NCBI GenBank assembly: GCA_018902385.1
Contig: JABSSW010000049.1
Span: forward strand, 220,005-284,004
Source: Physcia stellaris
Taxonomy: Eukaryota; Ascomycota; Lecanoromycetes; Caliciales; Physciaceae
DNA: 64,000 bases
Direction: 5' to 3'
A program made the translations under genes and the position numbers. The notes beneath the pieces are model-generated. The model was not told where the DNA came from and did not search any database. It saw nothing but the letters and a program-made list of their open reading frames with translations. Shown in pieces: positions 1-11,148 of this stretch (positions within the stretch are counted from its first letter, which is position 1; each line of letters begins with the position of its first letter).

Positions 1-1902
1 CCTCATCTCTCCTTATCCTACGCTAGACATACAATCTCCCTCAATACCACTTTCCTGCTCCTCTCTTCCGACTACTCGAAATCACTACACCTACAGGCAG
101 ACAGGTCTCTTGAATTTCACACTCCTCATGGCTGTCACTATACTACTCGTCTTCCGCGGTACGGGAGGGATTTGAAATACGATAGACGATCAGCAGAAGC
201 GTTGATCCCCTCCGTTGGGGTTAATGAGAATGGAAACGGCGAGGTTTTTCGGTTGAATCTTGAGCTCGGACGATACATGCGTGGCTATGAGATCGACGTA
301 GGAAGTCATGGTACGGCATCCTCCAGGGCCGATGCGTTGCAGGCTGGTACAGGAGGTGTTAATGTGGGCGCGATCGCTGAGGAGAGTCACAACCTCTTAG
401 CATTTGGCACATCGCTTGGGACAGTGGAATTTTGGGACTCTCGTTCACGAGGTCGAGTAGGCGTGCTTCAACCACCTTCACACAGCGATTTTGTTGAAGG
501 CGAACCAGAAATAACTGCACTAGAATTCGATCAATCTGGGCTGAACATTGCTACTGGCTCATCGGCAGGCATTGTAAACCTTTACGATCTGCGATCTCCC
601 TTGCCCACGTTGAAGAAAGATCAAGGATACGGGTACCCAATCCACACCTTGATCTTCCTTGAATCATCTACCCGTACCCGTTCGCAAACTGCTGAACCAA
701 AGATTTTGTCCGCAGACAAGCGAATTATAAAAATCTGGGACGCACGAGATGGGTCACCTTGGACATCTGTTGAGCCAGCTGTTGATTTGAACTCGGTAAC
801 TTGGTGCAAGGATTCCGGCATGCTTCTTACGGCCAACGAAGGCCGACAGCAGCACAGCTTTCATATTCCACAGCTCGGTCCAGCACCTAAATGGTGTTCC
901 TTCTTAGACAATTTGGTGGAAGAAATGGCCGAGGATCCGAATGATCCGAATGCGTTTACTGGGCAAAAGATTGGAGACGTCTACGATAATTACAAATTCC
1001 TCACTATCCCTCAACTCGAATCACTGAATCTCTCCCACCTCATTGGCACAACTAGCCTCCTCAGGCCATACATGCACGGTTACTTTGTCGCCCAGCGCCT
1101 GTACGAGGAGGCGAAATTGATCGCGGACCCCTTTGTATGGGAGGAGCAAAGGAACAAAAGAGTCAAGGAAAAAATCGATGCGGAGCGAGAAAGCAGGATC
1201 CGTGGCAATAAGAAAGTCGTCGCCAAGGTCAACAAAAGGCTAGCTGAGAAGATCATGGATCGAGCCGAAAAGAATGATCGCAGACGAGCCCAACGAGTTC
1301 TAGAGAAGGGTGGTGATGACGACTTGGTCGGAGATTCCCCTAAGACGGTCAATGAAGGCGCAAACCGAAACGATCTGCTGGTCGATCCTCGATTTGCCAA
1401 ATTATTCGAAGACGAAGACTTTGCCATCGACGAAAAGTCAAGAGAATTTCAATCCCTCAATCCCAGTACGAAACCTGTCGTAGAAGGTAACGGGGCCAAC
1501 GAACGAAGGCTTACAGCTGTGGAAGAAGAGGCTATAGACGAAGTACCAAAATCGGACTCGGAGGGCTCAAGCGCTGATGAAGAAGAGAGGCCGCAAAAGT
1601 CCAAGGACAATGGGCGTGTATCGTCAGTCTCGTATCGGAAGGCCGGACATCGTCTACAGCAACCTCAAATGCGAGTAACATCCTCGAAGGCCTTACAGCC
1701 GGCCCGAGATCGTTCTTTCGGATCACGAGCCGAGCGTTTCAAGGTCACTAAAAGCTCTAATTTCTCCACAGGAGGTGAGCGCGAGGTTACCTTTGCCCCC
1801 GAAAGAAAGAAAAAGGCTCCTGTTGTAGATCGAGGGAAGTCGGAGAAGCGTAGGGACAAAGACAGGAGAAGTGCCAGTGGGAATGTGTTTAGGAACATGT
1901 AG
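1..1902 (+). CDS. ENP2: Enp2/NOL10-family ribosome biogenesis WD-repeat protein, 5' end cut by the window edge
   Basis: The reading frame is open from base 1, with no start needed inside the window. The first codons give a segment with SSDYSKSLHLQADRSLEFH followed by a YGRDLKYDRRSAEAL-type stretch, which is the N-terminal signature of Enp2/NOL10. The 5' part of the gene therefore lies outside the window. WD-like repeats follow (for example KIWDARDGSPW), then the conserved KFLTIPQLESLNLSHLIGT block and a Lys/Glu-rich helical C-terminus. In yeast Enp2 is a nucleolar protein of the 90S/SSU processome and acts in 18S rRNA maturation. About 634 codons are present and no intron is needed. The stop is at 1900-1902. 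Identification is confident; the true start is not visible. Confidence 0.9.
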   Translation, partial: PHLSLSYARHTISLNTTFLLLSSDYSKSLHLQADRSLEFHTPHGCHYTTRLPRYGRDLKYDRRSAEALIPSVGVNENGNGEVFRLNLELGRYMRGYEIDVGSHGTASSRADALQAGTGGVNVGAIAEESHNLLAFGTSLGTVEFWDSRSRGRVGVLQPPSHSDFVEGEPEITALEFDQSGLNIATGSSAGIVNLYDLRSPLPTLKKDQGYGYPIHTLIFLESSTRTRSQTAEPKILSADKRIIKIWDARDGSPWTSVEPAVDLNSVTWCKDSGMLLTANEGRQQHSFHIPQLGPAPKWCSFLDNLVEEMAEDPNDPNAFTGQKIGDVYDNYKFLTIPQLESLNLSHLIGTTSLLRPYMHGYFVAQRLYEEAKLIADPFVWEEQRNKRVKEKIDAERESRIRGNKKVVAKVNKRLAEKIMDRAEKNDRRRAQRVLEKGGDDDLVGDSPKTVNEGANRNDLLVDPRFAKLFEDEDFAIDEKSREFQSLNPSTKPVVEGNGANERRLTAVEEEAIDEVPKSDSEGSSADEEERPQKSKDNGRVSSVSYRKAGHRLQQPQMRVTSSKALQPARDRSFGSRAERFKVTKSSNFSTGGEREVTFAPERKKKAPVVDRGKSEKRRDKDRRSASGNVFRNM

Positions 1903-2209
1903 ATATTACTTTGATCGATGATACCCCGAATCGTTTCCAATGCAAAGTCGAGGAGACCTAAGAAAGAATAGTAATATATCTGTAAGGTATTTAGGTACTC
2001 TACTACATGTGAAAGGGAAGTTTAGCCGAATTACTTCATCCCAGAGTTGCCGAGGTCCAGCCGCGGAATCCTCACCTACCCTCCAACGTGGGTGATTGCT
2101 CAATTTACATGTAGCTTGACTCTGATGAGGTATCTTCTTTAACCTTCCCTTTCTTCACCTGCTTCTGCATCACGGGCCCATATCTGAGTCTCATGGTCGA
2201 GCAGACGCG
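1903..2209. other. Intergenic ENP2-PEX11
   Basis: About 307 bases between the ENP2 stop and the PEX11 start. It must hold the ENP2 3' UTR and the PEX11 promoter and leader. I see no separate gene or strong repeat. An upstream ATG at 2193, out of frame with the PEX11 start at 2210, could weakly affect initiation. Confidence 0.5.
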
Positions 2210-3066
2210 ATGGTCGCAGACGCCATTGTCTACCATCCTACGGTAGCTCACTACCTTCGGTTCGTCGCAACAACAGGTATCACACAACCCAAATTTCAGT
2301 ATGTATAGTGACTAATAAAGGGTTAAACCAGTCGGCCGTGATAAGCTTCTTCGTACACTGCAATACTTTTCCAGATTCTATGCTTGGTATCTCTACAGAA
2401 CCAACAATCCCGCCCGCCTTATCGCACCCTTCGAAGCTATCAAGAAGCAATTTGGGCTCACACGCAAAGCGTTACGGCTCGGAAAGAATGTTGAGCATTT
2501 CAAGGCAGCTGCGCTGGCTGCAGATAGCAAGGGAATGGACCCGATTCTGAAATACTGCGCCGTTGGGAGGCAGCTTGGGTACGCTATGTATCTGAGTTTG
2601 GATGCTGTCACATATGTATGTGCTCAGACGAGCGATGTGATAGTAATTGGCTGATGGCTTCTCCAGCTCGACGCCGCAGGGATTCGTCCACTTTCCAGTG
2701 CAAAGAGGTTGCAAAAGGAGGCTTATAGAGCATGGTTTACCGGATTAACGTTCAACGCCATTGCAGGGTTATATACTTTGTGGCAACTACGCCAGAAAGA
2801 GCAAAATATCGACAAGAATTACGGCGAAGGTGTGGTTGAGAGTAAAAAGCTTGCGAGGTATGGAAGTCGTAGGTTCTCGATATTTGATATTAAGAGACTG
2901 TAGGGAACGAGCATCGACCAATATGCAGCTACTTTCGGATGTCTGCGATCTCACAGTCCCTACTGCTGCTCTTGGATACCTTGATCTCGACGACGGTATC
3001 GTCGGTCTTGCCGGCACAGCCAGCAGCTTGATTGGTGTTTGGGCGACGTGGAAAAAGACAGCCTGA
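2210..3066 (+). CDS. PEX11: Peroxisomal membrane protein Pex11 (4 exons)
   Basis: Four exons join in frame: 2210-2276, 2332-2615, 2667-2857 and 2904-3066, giving 234 residues, the usual length for fungal Pex11. The product starts MVADAIVYHPTVAHYLRF, continues with the family hallmark GRDKLLRTLQYFSRFY and YLYRTNNPARLIAPFEAI, and ends with DLDDGIVGLAGTASSLIG followed by a Lys-Lys-Thr-Ala tail. All introns are GT-AG and 46-55 nt long. Pex11 elongates and divides peroxisomes from the membrane; an amphipathic N-terminal helix and C-terminal hydrophobic stretches are seen. The start was chosen because it gives the expected N-terminus directly after the splice-consistent first exon. Confidence 0.93.
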
Positions 3067-3786
3067 TATCAGGGGATAAGGCCTTGACGCTGCGAGCGCT
3101 GCCAGCTTACACTGAAGACTAGAATCCCCGTGCATCCGATGAAATACGTGAGTATGTGCCGATCGAAGGCGGCGTTCTGATTTGTTACGTACGTGTCTAC
3201 TTAAGATCTGTTGGTTCCGATACGAAGTCATGACGAGAGTATTCTTTCATGATCCTACTTAGGTTGACTACCTGATACTAATTGGTAGCTTCTCTATCGA
3301 TTTCTTCAGTGAAGATGCAGATATGATTGCACGCTTGTTGGTAGACACATAATCCCCTAGTCTGGCGTGGTGCGACTCTGCCTCCCATGCATCGCCACCA
3401 ATACAGCCATCTATGACAAGCCGCGTGCCCGTCTTTGGCATATGAAGATGCCATGAAGACGTCATCTTCTGATCCCGCCCCAGTCGGGCAATCGGAGGTC
3501 TCTTGGGTTATGCAATAAAATCCCGTCACTTACCTTAGCAATGGGATAATCACGTGCAGTGAATGAGGTAAGGCAGGCAGTCCCTGATTTGATCAAGTTC
3601 CGATCTCCGCTACGACCTACTTCATTCCATCCATTCCACTCTCTACGGACCTCTTTCTATCCTACCTTGTGCTGGTTTTCCTACTCCACAGTCTTAACAT
3701 CTCAGTCCAGCAACCTCATACAACGGTTCCTAAGCTCGTCTTACCATCCTACAGTTTCCCTGTTTGCCTTCTATCGGCTGCAGAGC
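3067..3786. other. Intergenic PEX11 to coiled-coil gene
   Basis: No gene is supported. The last ~190 bases (from about 3600) are pyrimidine-rich with CT-rich stretches, as expected for a fungal promoter and leader. The frame stays open upstream of the chosen start at 3787 back to 3559, but the extra residues look like translated leader. Confidence 0.5.
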
Positions 3787-6700
3787 ATGGCTGAAGCTTT
3801 CGGAAATAAGATGATTGCTGACGCCGTAAATTCCCTCACTACCTTCAAGTTCACCCCGACTGGAGGCAATGAGCAGCCAACAGGTCGATTACCAGATCCG
3901 CCACATGTCGCTGACCTAGTGTCTTCGGATGGGTCCAACAACCAAATCAACTCTGCTGAAAGCCAGACGGCGATTCCTCACTCGGCCATTGCTCCAACAA
4001 GCTCAATCGAGGTTGGCCTTGGTGACATCGTTCAGCATGCCGCTCAGCAGAGTGCTCCGAGGAGGATTCCACCCAGAGCACCCTCTTCCACAGGTGATCT
4101 AGCAGCTGGTTTCTCATACGCAAAAGCTGTGCCCCGTCAGTGGAACCTTGGCCGTCAGAAGGGAGCCAGCCAGAACAACAATAAGTTCCCGCAGATTGAT
4201 ACCAGAAACAGCACGCATAAGAATGGTCCAGATATGTCATCTGAATCCGAGCCTACCTCAGCAGGACCTCCAGGTACTTCGATTTCCAAAACGACTGATG
4301 TCCCTACTCATACACCAACCACTCCAAATTGCTCAACCGCAACCGCAGAAGTCCCAGTGCCTGAAACAACGGGATTCGAGTCTCTTCCTGGGCGATCTGA
4401 GCTTGCAATGGACCATAGTTCACCGTCGCCTAAATCTCGCACAGTCGATTCTACCACCTCTCAGCATCCTCCTCATCCGACAGATGCTTCTCCAAAGGAT
4501 CCAGAACCGGTTGCGAAAGACACGGTCATGCAGGAGACGGAAATGGAGCAACAGCCCATACAACTTCCTCATTCGACGGAGACCCTCCCGCACCAACAGT
4601 CAGGGAATAAGGTGGCAACACATAAACAACAAGCTCTTAATCGTCCGATGAGGGTGCCAAAGCCTTGTACGCCAAAGAAAACTGAGAAAGTCAACTTGAG
4701 ATCCAAAGTCCGGAAATCTCCTCGGCATAATCATGTACCGAACACAGTCGGGCCTCGCATAGATCTTGATGATCTAACATCTGCCTCTGTTACCGAGGAG
4801 GATCTCCTTCAAGTTTTACTAACACGTTACTCTCGTGACAAGCAGGAACGAGAACAGATGCGCTCTAACCATGCCGCGGAGATTCATGAACTGGAATCAT
4901 TGAGCCATATGCTATGGCAAAGACTTCAGGAATGTCAGCAGGAAGCACGAGACCAAAAGACTGAGCTCTCGGGATTTCGAGCTCGAGAGCCTAGGTTTAC
5001 TAGCCAGATCAAAAAACTCACCGACTATGTGAACGTAAGATATCTACTTCTCAAGCATTTACCATGTGGCATTCAACTAACTATGTGAAGGGTCTTACCA
5101 ATGATCACCACAGACTGAGAGACAGCTTTCCGATATTGGAACGGATGCATTCAGCGGCCCAGAAATCGAAGCAGGAAATCGATTCAAGCCTTGAAGATGT
5201 CCGTGGCGTAGTCGGTGATATCGATAAACGAACGGTCAACGCTTTGAAAGATGCTAGGCAGGAGCTGACCAACCTGACACGTATTATTGAGGATCAGGAG
5301 TCACGACTTCGGAAGGATGCCGAACTTCTTCAATACGAGAGAGACCGGAGCCAACGTCTGGAGATCGAAGTGGGTAAGATCAACACGAGTCAACAGCACG
5401 CTATGCATACATTGGCCGGACATGCCAACCTAGTCAGCGAGAACATGAAAAACGTACTGGTCAATCTTCAAGAAGTACAGGCTGTACGGCAACCAGAATC
5501 ATTGGAGGAGGTAAAGGCCGCACTTGGACAATGTCTTGGCTTGCTTGATGAGCTTCGGCAAGCTCCTAGTGTCAAACCCGAGCAGTTCTCCGATCTGCAG
5601 GGTTCTATGGAGACAATTGCGAAAGGGTATGTCCATTCCGGAAGAGATGCCTCAAACATGCTGACTGGGCCGCTAGCATTTCAGACACGTTGCAGTCTTA
5701 TCACGACGACGTGAAGTCCAGCGGATTGCACGATCAGGGTATTGTTGCAGGGATGAGGGAGCAGCTCGATACTCTGACAGCAAGTATAGCGACCGAGCAT
5801 GACTTGAGGGAGCAGATGAAGAACATCACCACAAAGAAAGCCGAAGTTGAGGTGAAGCTTTACGCGGCAGGCGAAGGTCTTCAACAAGCTCGCCAGCAGG
5901 TAGCTACTACGGACAATGAGAAGCGTAAACTTCTGGAACAAGTCGCCAAGCTAGAGTCCGAAGCCGTAGCGCTTCGAAGTGAACCAAAGGAGTCCGCGGC
6001 CACCATCGCTCGTCTTGCGGAGATCAAAGCTCAGAACGAGAAACTTCAGAGCGACCTTGAATCTCTCAAAGAAACGACCGAAAACCACTCCACGAATCTC
6101 CAGAGTAAATTTGAGGACCATGCTAGCTTTCAGCTTTTCAAAGAAGACCTCGAGTCTCAGCTTAGGAAGGAGCAAGATAAGGCGAACAAAGTCGCCAATG
6201 AGAGGCTTGAGCTGGAACGCAAGGCGAATGTGAAATTCGAGAGCATGCGTAACGAGTTGATGCACGTTGCCAAATTTGAGAAGAATCAATTATGGGCGGA
6301 GCACCGCTTAGCACTGGCAGAGGTCGAAGAGCGGCTCCGTAAAGCAGATGACCGGGCCATCAAGATGACAGCACAGTTGGATAAGCACAACGAAGATCGG
6401 GATAAATGGGATGCCACTGTCATCGACCAGATGAAGCAGACTTCTGAGATGCGACGCTCAAAGGAGATTGCTGAGGCTTCCTGTGGTGAGCAGTTGAAGA
6501 CGATTGAGAATCTGAGCAAAGAGCGAGACGAGTTAATGGACTATAAAACAGCAACGGTATGTTCTGGGCGTGTAGCAAGCCGTATATGCGGCCATCATAT
6601 TGACGTAGCTATAGGAAATTACCCTCCAAAAGCTTCGGAATGAGCTTAGCGATACCACGCAACAGCTTGAAGAGACCACGCAACAGCTTGAAGAGACCAC

Positions 6701-7751
6701 GCAACAGCTTGAAGAGACCACGCAACAGCTTGAAAAGAAGCAAACAGAAGTTGCGAATTGCCAGCAGTCCTTGAGATTGGGAGTTGCAGATATCGAAAAG
6801 AAAGACAAGGAGATTAGAGAGCAAAATTCCAGGATCACAGAGCACACTTTTGAGGCTCGACGAGTCCAGCAAGCTCTCCAAACGGCCAAGGCTAATCATG
6901 AGGCCGATGTACGCCATGTCAATGAAACCCATCAAGCCGAAATCCTGAACCTGAAGAAAGAGCTTGAAGCAGCGAACGCCCGGGTTTTAGCGATGGAAAA
7001 TAACGAAGCCAACGATATAACCTCACCAAGACCACGACGCAAGGCCGATAGATGTGCTATACAAGAAATGCAGCAGGTCGTCAAAGAGTCGGGCTTCCAT
7101 AGCCCTCAATCGAGTCAGGAGATGTTAGATGACGGGATGAGATACATTGACCCGAAGGAGTTAGAAGCCTTCTACATCCCTCCAACGCCCGAGGTGAGTA
7201 GCCGAGTCGTGAAGAAGACGGTGTCTTTTGCCAGCGGACGAAGCTCCGAATACTTCGGTAGCCAAACCGATTCTCCATCAAGGCCTCGTCCTTCTTATCG
7301 TGAAACCCGCGTAGTCGAAGACTCGCAGGATCGGTTGTCGCCCATTAGGCAGCCTTCTTTTGAAACTCCTGCGTATCGATCAAGGAACCATAGCCAAGCA
7401 GGTGTCGACAACTACCCAGCACCCGGAGAGACATCTTCAATGCCATCTCTCCTACGTCCGGCTTTGAAATCCAGCAATACCGCCACCAAACGCTCGACCA
7501 CCAGTGCAGCGCTATCCAATCCTGGAGCCGAGCCGAAGAGACGCCGATCATCTACTGTTGGCGTCAGCTCATTAGGTCCTATTCTTCCAGACACGCAGTC
7601 GCCTTCCGGGGGTGTCCACCGCTCCAGGAGGGTCCCTAGGCTGGCCGCTTCGAAATCTAAAGGTATGCTTGATGGAAGAGTGCTAGGCAACGACTAATCG
7701 TCAGCAGGAGACAAGTACGCGGAGCGCTTCGCACAGGAGCTTTCTCGATGA
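3787..7751 (+). CDS. Long coiled-coil protein, function unknown (5 exons)
   Basis: Exons 3787-5034, 5091-5626, 5677-6556, 6615-7662 and 7708-7751 join in frame to about 1,251 residues. Residues 1-330 are Ser/Thr/Pro-rich and probably disordered. From about residue 350 to 1,010 the protein is a nearly continuous coiled coil with Gln/Glu/Lys/Leu heptads. It includes four exact seven-residue repeats (TTQQLEE) encoded at 6654-6737. The C-terminal ~250 residues are basic, Ser/Pro-rich, contain RKKTVSFASG-like phospho-site context and end GDKYAERFAQELSR. I do not recognise the family; a cytoskeletal, spindle-pole or septum scaffold is only an inference from architecture. Exon 4 could instead start at 6633, also in frame. 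The final acceptor is a CAGCAG tandem (7705 or 7708). The start at 3787 was preferred over 3559 because the upstream part reads as leader. Confidence 0.75.
6654..6737 (+). repeat. 21-bp exact tandem repeat x4 inside coding sequence
   Basis: Four head-to-tail units of 21 bp, differing only at one base in the last unit, encode four heptads TTQQLEE in the coiled-coil protein. The unit length equals one coiled-coil heptad triplet-wise, so copy-number changes keep both reading frame and heptad phase. Confidence 0.95.
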
Positions 7752-8447
7752 GTCAAAACCACCAGATCGATCAAAGCCATGTTGCGTTTGCATGTAAGAC
7801 AGCATTTGCACCATCTTATCGCCTTTGCCATGCTTATATCAACGATGTTGCTTTCTGCTTGAGATGTGTCCTTCACAATAACAAAGAATCGTCCGAAAGC
7901 TTATTCAAACATACGTACTGTAGTTCTTCCAGAGCGAGCTAGGAGCTGTAGAGGCTTTTCTTTTGGGGAGCTAAGAAGTAGCAGATCAGAGCTTTGAGTC
8001 GAGATAGCCATGCTTCAGCAATATAGAAAAAAACAATTCGGTAGAGCTTTCCTTGACAGTAATTAGAGTGGTGGACGGTAACTCGTACCCTGCCATTCCA
8101 CTCCTGAGGGACTGACTACCCGTAATAATCATCACCCGGGTATGCATACACCGCGCAAAACGCCACAGCTATGCTGCTCTTCCCAATGATTCCCTCTTGC
8201 CCGCTCTTTCGACGATATGGGATATGTACAACGCCCCCTCCTTTTCTTCCTCTTTCTCTTCCTCGTCCCCCTCCCCCTCCCCCTCCTCATCCCCCCCCCC
8301 TCCCTCCTTTCCCAATCCCATCCCCACCTCCATCCCATGCCCATCACTCAAACCCCAGAGATCACCCCAAAGCGAATCCATCCATCAAGTTCCAAATATT
8401 CGAGGTATCGGGTTTCGATCGGTATATCTGAACAGGGATGGAGGACG
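7752..8447. other. Convergent intergenic region, CT-rich at its right end
   Basis: 3' flanks of the coiled-coil gene (+) and of MRPL39 (-). From about 8230 to 8340 there is a long CT/CCCCT pyrimidine tract. Short ORFs here are Pro/Ser/Leu low-complexity translations and are not supported as genes. Confidence 0.5.
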
Positions 8448-9079
8448 TTATCGATTCCCACCCCGCTTCTGCTCCAGGAAGAGGACTTGTTTGCGGACTG
8501 TTTGAGGGAGAGGTGGTGGTGTTAGCGCGGTTTTTTGGAAGGGGAGGGGGAGGGGATTTCTGCGCGCTCGTTTGGGGGATGGAGAAGGAGAGGGGAGGGT
8601 GAGTGGGGGGAGGCGGTGTGGTTGTAGATTGGTGTTTGCATGCGTTTGACTCCCTTCTGGACAGGGGTTGGGGGTGGGCAGTGTGAATCCGACAGCCGTT
8701 GAGGGACCCTCTCTTCCTTCCTTATCCCCCACCCCTCTCCTTCTCCTTCTCTCCCCTCCCTCTCCCCCCTCCCACCAACCCCCAAGCCCCAGCCCCCTCC
8801 CCTTCTCTCACCCCATCCAACCCCGCGTCGTGAGATACGAGAAGGTAGAACTCACCAACAGGATCATACTTAAGCATACTCAGCGGTCTGTGCGTGCGCG
8901 GGCGGCGCAGGGTGTGGTAGAAGCCCGTTGCGGCCATGGAGATCAGGCGGACTGCTATTGTGCGGGATTTCGCTGGGTTTTGCTGGTGTTAGAAAAGATG
9001 AGTTGGGGGGATGGGGGAGGGGGAGATGGAGGGGAGAGGGAAGGGGGAGGAGATGGGGGAAGTTACGTTTTTTTGCCAT
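8448..9079 (-). CDS. MRPL39: Mitochondrial ribosomal protein bL33m (3 exons, 59 residues)
   Basis: On the minus strand three small exons join in frame: 9079-9067 (13 nt), 8972-8856 (117 nt) and 8497-8448 (50 nt). The 59-residue product begins [19 protein letters not shown], continues [20 protein letters not shown] and ends [16 protein letters not shown]. This matches the compact bL33 family: an N-terminal basic strand, a conserved KYDPVVRK turn and a C-terminal LEQKR. It is a component of the mitochondrial large ribosomal subunit. Both junctions are GT-AG (donors GTAACT and GTGAGT; acceptors CCAG and ACAG) and restore the conserved residues Pro5 and the second Val of DPVV exactly. The second intron is 358 nt, very long for this locus, and made of polypurine/polypyrimidine blocks. 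No single ORF shows the gene. Confidence 0.9.
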
Positions 9080-9170
9080 TTGGTGGGGTGGATTGGGAGA
9101 GGATGGGGGAGGAGAGGGATGGGAGATGGGAGAGGTTGGGGGAGATGTGATTGGTGGTGGTGGTGCACAT
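8498..9170. repeat. Alternating polypurine/polypyrimidine low-complexity tracts
   Basis: On the plus strand, purine-rich blocks (about 8520-8620 and 9000-9160, GGGGA-type) alternate with pyrimidine blocks (about 8700-8820, CCCCT-type). They fill both introns and the 5' flank of MRPL39. Such mirror-biased tracts can form triplex or G-quadruplex structures; this is inference only. Confidence 0.7.
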
Positions 9171-9760
9171 CTAGGAAAAAAAGCTAGACCTGATTGGGGT
9201 TTTTGAAAAGTGGGCTGTTGGATATCGAGTGTGGACGACGGAAACCGGGTCGTATACATACATACTTTCTTGATTTAGGTAGCAATTTCACTCTCGCGCC
9301 AACTACCTACATTATTATTATCGACATGGGACATTTCGGATTGGACTATGGAATGGGAATTTGGTTTGAAGTCGAGGTCATCGCTTGTTTGGATCGTGAC
9401 TAAGGGAGGTAGGACTTCGCTCTTTACATGTAGGCTTTTCTGTTTGATTCATTCGTTAAGCACTCGAAACCGACCGTTATATGCCGCTAATAACAATACT
9501 CTTTATACTGTCTCTATCAATAATTGCATCAAGGACGAAACCCTACCGTAAATGATTTATCGGGCGCATGCAACGTAAATGAATGATTCAGTTCTAAACA
9601 GTCGCTGCGCGTGCGCTTCTGTCGTTTTACATACATACCCGCTCCTGGCAAACATCGAGCCGCAGAGGCAATGCCACGTTCCTTAGTCGCTTCCATAGAT
9701 TGATTCCTTGATATATCTATTCGATTGCAGTAGTTCTGTCTTGTCTCTCAAACCCAAAAT
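9080..9760. other. Intergenic upstream of MRPL39 and of the secreted protein gene
   Basis: Divergent promoter region. The first ~90 bases continue the G-rich tract; the rest is ordinary sequence. I see no gene. Confidence 0.45.
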
Positions 9761-11148
9761 ATGTTAATATGCACCTACACATTGTTGGACCCTCGTCGCT
9801 ATCTAGCTCTTGCTTCTAGTCTCCTTTTACTCTTCGCGCTCGCGGACGCCCTCTCCCTACCTCCTTCACTATCGTTGATTGCCAATCAGACGGTTAATCC
9901 ATGGACCTCCTCTGGCGAAACATGTAGGTGTTTTTCCGAGCTTTTTCTCTTCCTTACAGGAGCCCCAGACTCCGGGACTCACGACTCGTCGCTACCGATG
10001 AGATGTCTTGAAAGATACACCCTGTAAGAACCGAGTATTGACCCTAGCCTTAACCGCAGCTTTGCGCCCCTTTGACCCAACTTGTGGCCCTGATATCCAC
10101 TATGCCCTCAGCCTCTCGGAAAGAAGCTGCCTCAACGCATGGAAGAAAATCCCCGCACGAAAGACAAGATCGTATTTGGACCAAGAGCGGATGTTTTAAA
10201 GAACGGCCTCACACTACCATTCCGGTTTCTGAGCGACGATGGTAGATGCGCCATCGATATAGTCTTGGGACTAGAAACCGATGTCCCGGAAGTTGATCTT
10301 GAAGCTGTTGATGGGCTGACTATTTCCGACACTGCGGGTGCAATTCTTGTGAAATGCGTGAACGTCTTCTCAAAAGGTGGCTTTGCCCGACTTCCCGGTA
10401 AGCATTTGTACTCTCGAATACCCTTCATACAATAGAGTCGCCAAATTCCTTCGACAATCGGCAGCCTGATGATTGGGCTCTGATCGAACTGCCATGCGGC
10501 AGATGTTCTCCATCTATGAATCTGATTATTATGTGTAGCTCCACGAGAGGGAAGGACGTCCGATCAAGCTTACGTGATCATTCGACGTTACGATCCAGAA
10601 GTCTTTTGTCGAGGCATTTCAACCGCCAGAGCGCCAGATCCTGCATCCTGCGAATCAGCCTTGTCTTTTATGCCCGCGAGCAGAGCCAAATCTTGGATTT
10701 CAAGAGATCCTCGACAGCAAAACCATTTACCACAGACGTTCTATCCTCGTGAGTTTTGCTCCTTGTGTTCTGTGTTTCCCGTGGACCTGCACTTCCACCA
10801 ATATTTCGTGGACATGGTTGCTGACGACGAGTTCGTTTAGCAATATGGGACCCTCAAAACTGTCTGATCCACGTGGATTTTGCCAACAATGCGCCCCCCA
10901 GCCATGCATTGTGGTTCGATGTATGGGCTGCTGGGATAGCTCTAAATAGGATGTGCGTCCAGAAGGGTATGACGGGTGTCGCAGGTAATATCGGTAAGAG
11001 TAACTCTGCTGTCACGATGAGAGGCAGAACAGATCTTATGTCAGTTGTGCGATTTCACGTTCTCGACTGATCTTTGCCAATAGGTGATCATGGTGATATC
11101 AATGTGTGGATCAGGCGCTCTCAATCAGGCCGCGGAGTTGCTCGTTGA
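9761..11148 (+). CDS. Secreted protein with two copies of a fungal Cys-containing domain; one frame break
   Basis: Exons 9761-9923, 10060-10397, 10539-10748, 10841-10993 and 11084-11148 fit GT-AG rules and total 929 nt, one short of a multiple of three. The missing base lies in a C run at 10151-10154, where the frame passes from CLNAWKKIP to RTKDKIVFGPR. A hydrophobic signal-like N-terminus (YLALASSLLLLFALADA) precedes two related modules. Module 1 has CLNAW, FGPR, LPFRFLSDDGRCAIDIV and CVN. Module 2 has CESALSFMPAS, LPQTFYP, NCLIHVDF, AAGIALNRMCV and a final GNIGDHGDINVWI. This layout is known from many uncharacterised secreted ascomycete proteins; function is unknown. Module 2 is intact, so either the gene is a very recent pseudogene or the C run is undercalled. 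The N-terminal intron (9924-10059) is the least certain. Confidence 0.62.

Noticed and set aside
3559-3786. Upstream in-frame extension of the coiled-coil protein
   Set aside because: Pyrimidine-rich and Ser/Phe/Pro-rich, more like promoter and leader; ATG at 3787 gives a typical N-terminus.
8668-9150. 160-codon plus-strand ORF
   Set aside because: It is antisense to the MRPL39 exons and consists of Pro and Gly runs.
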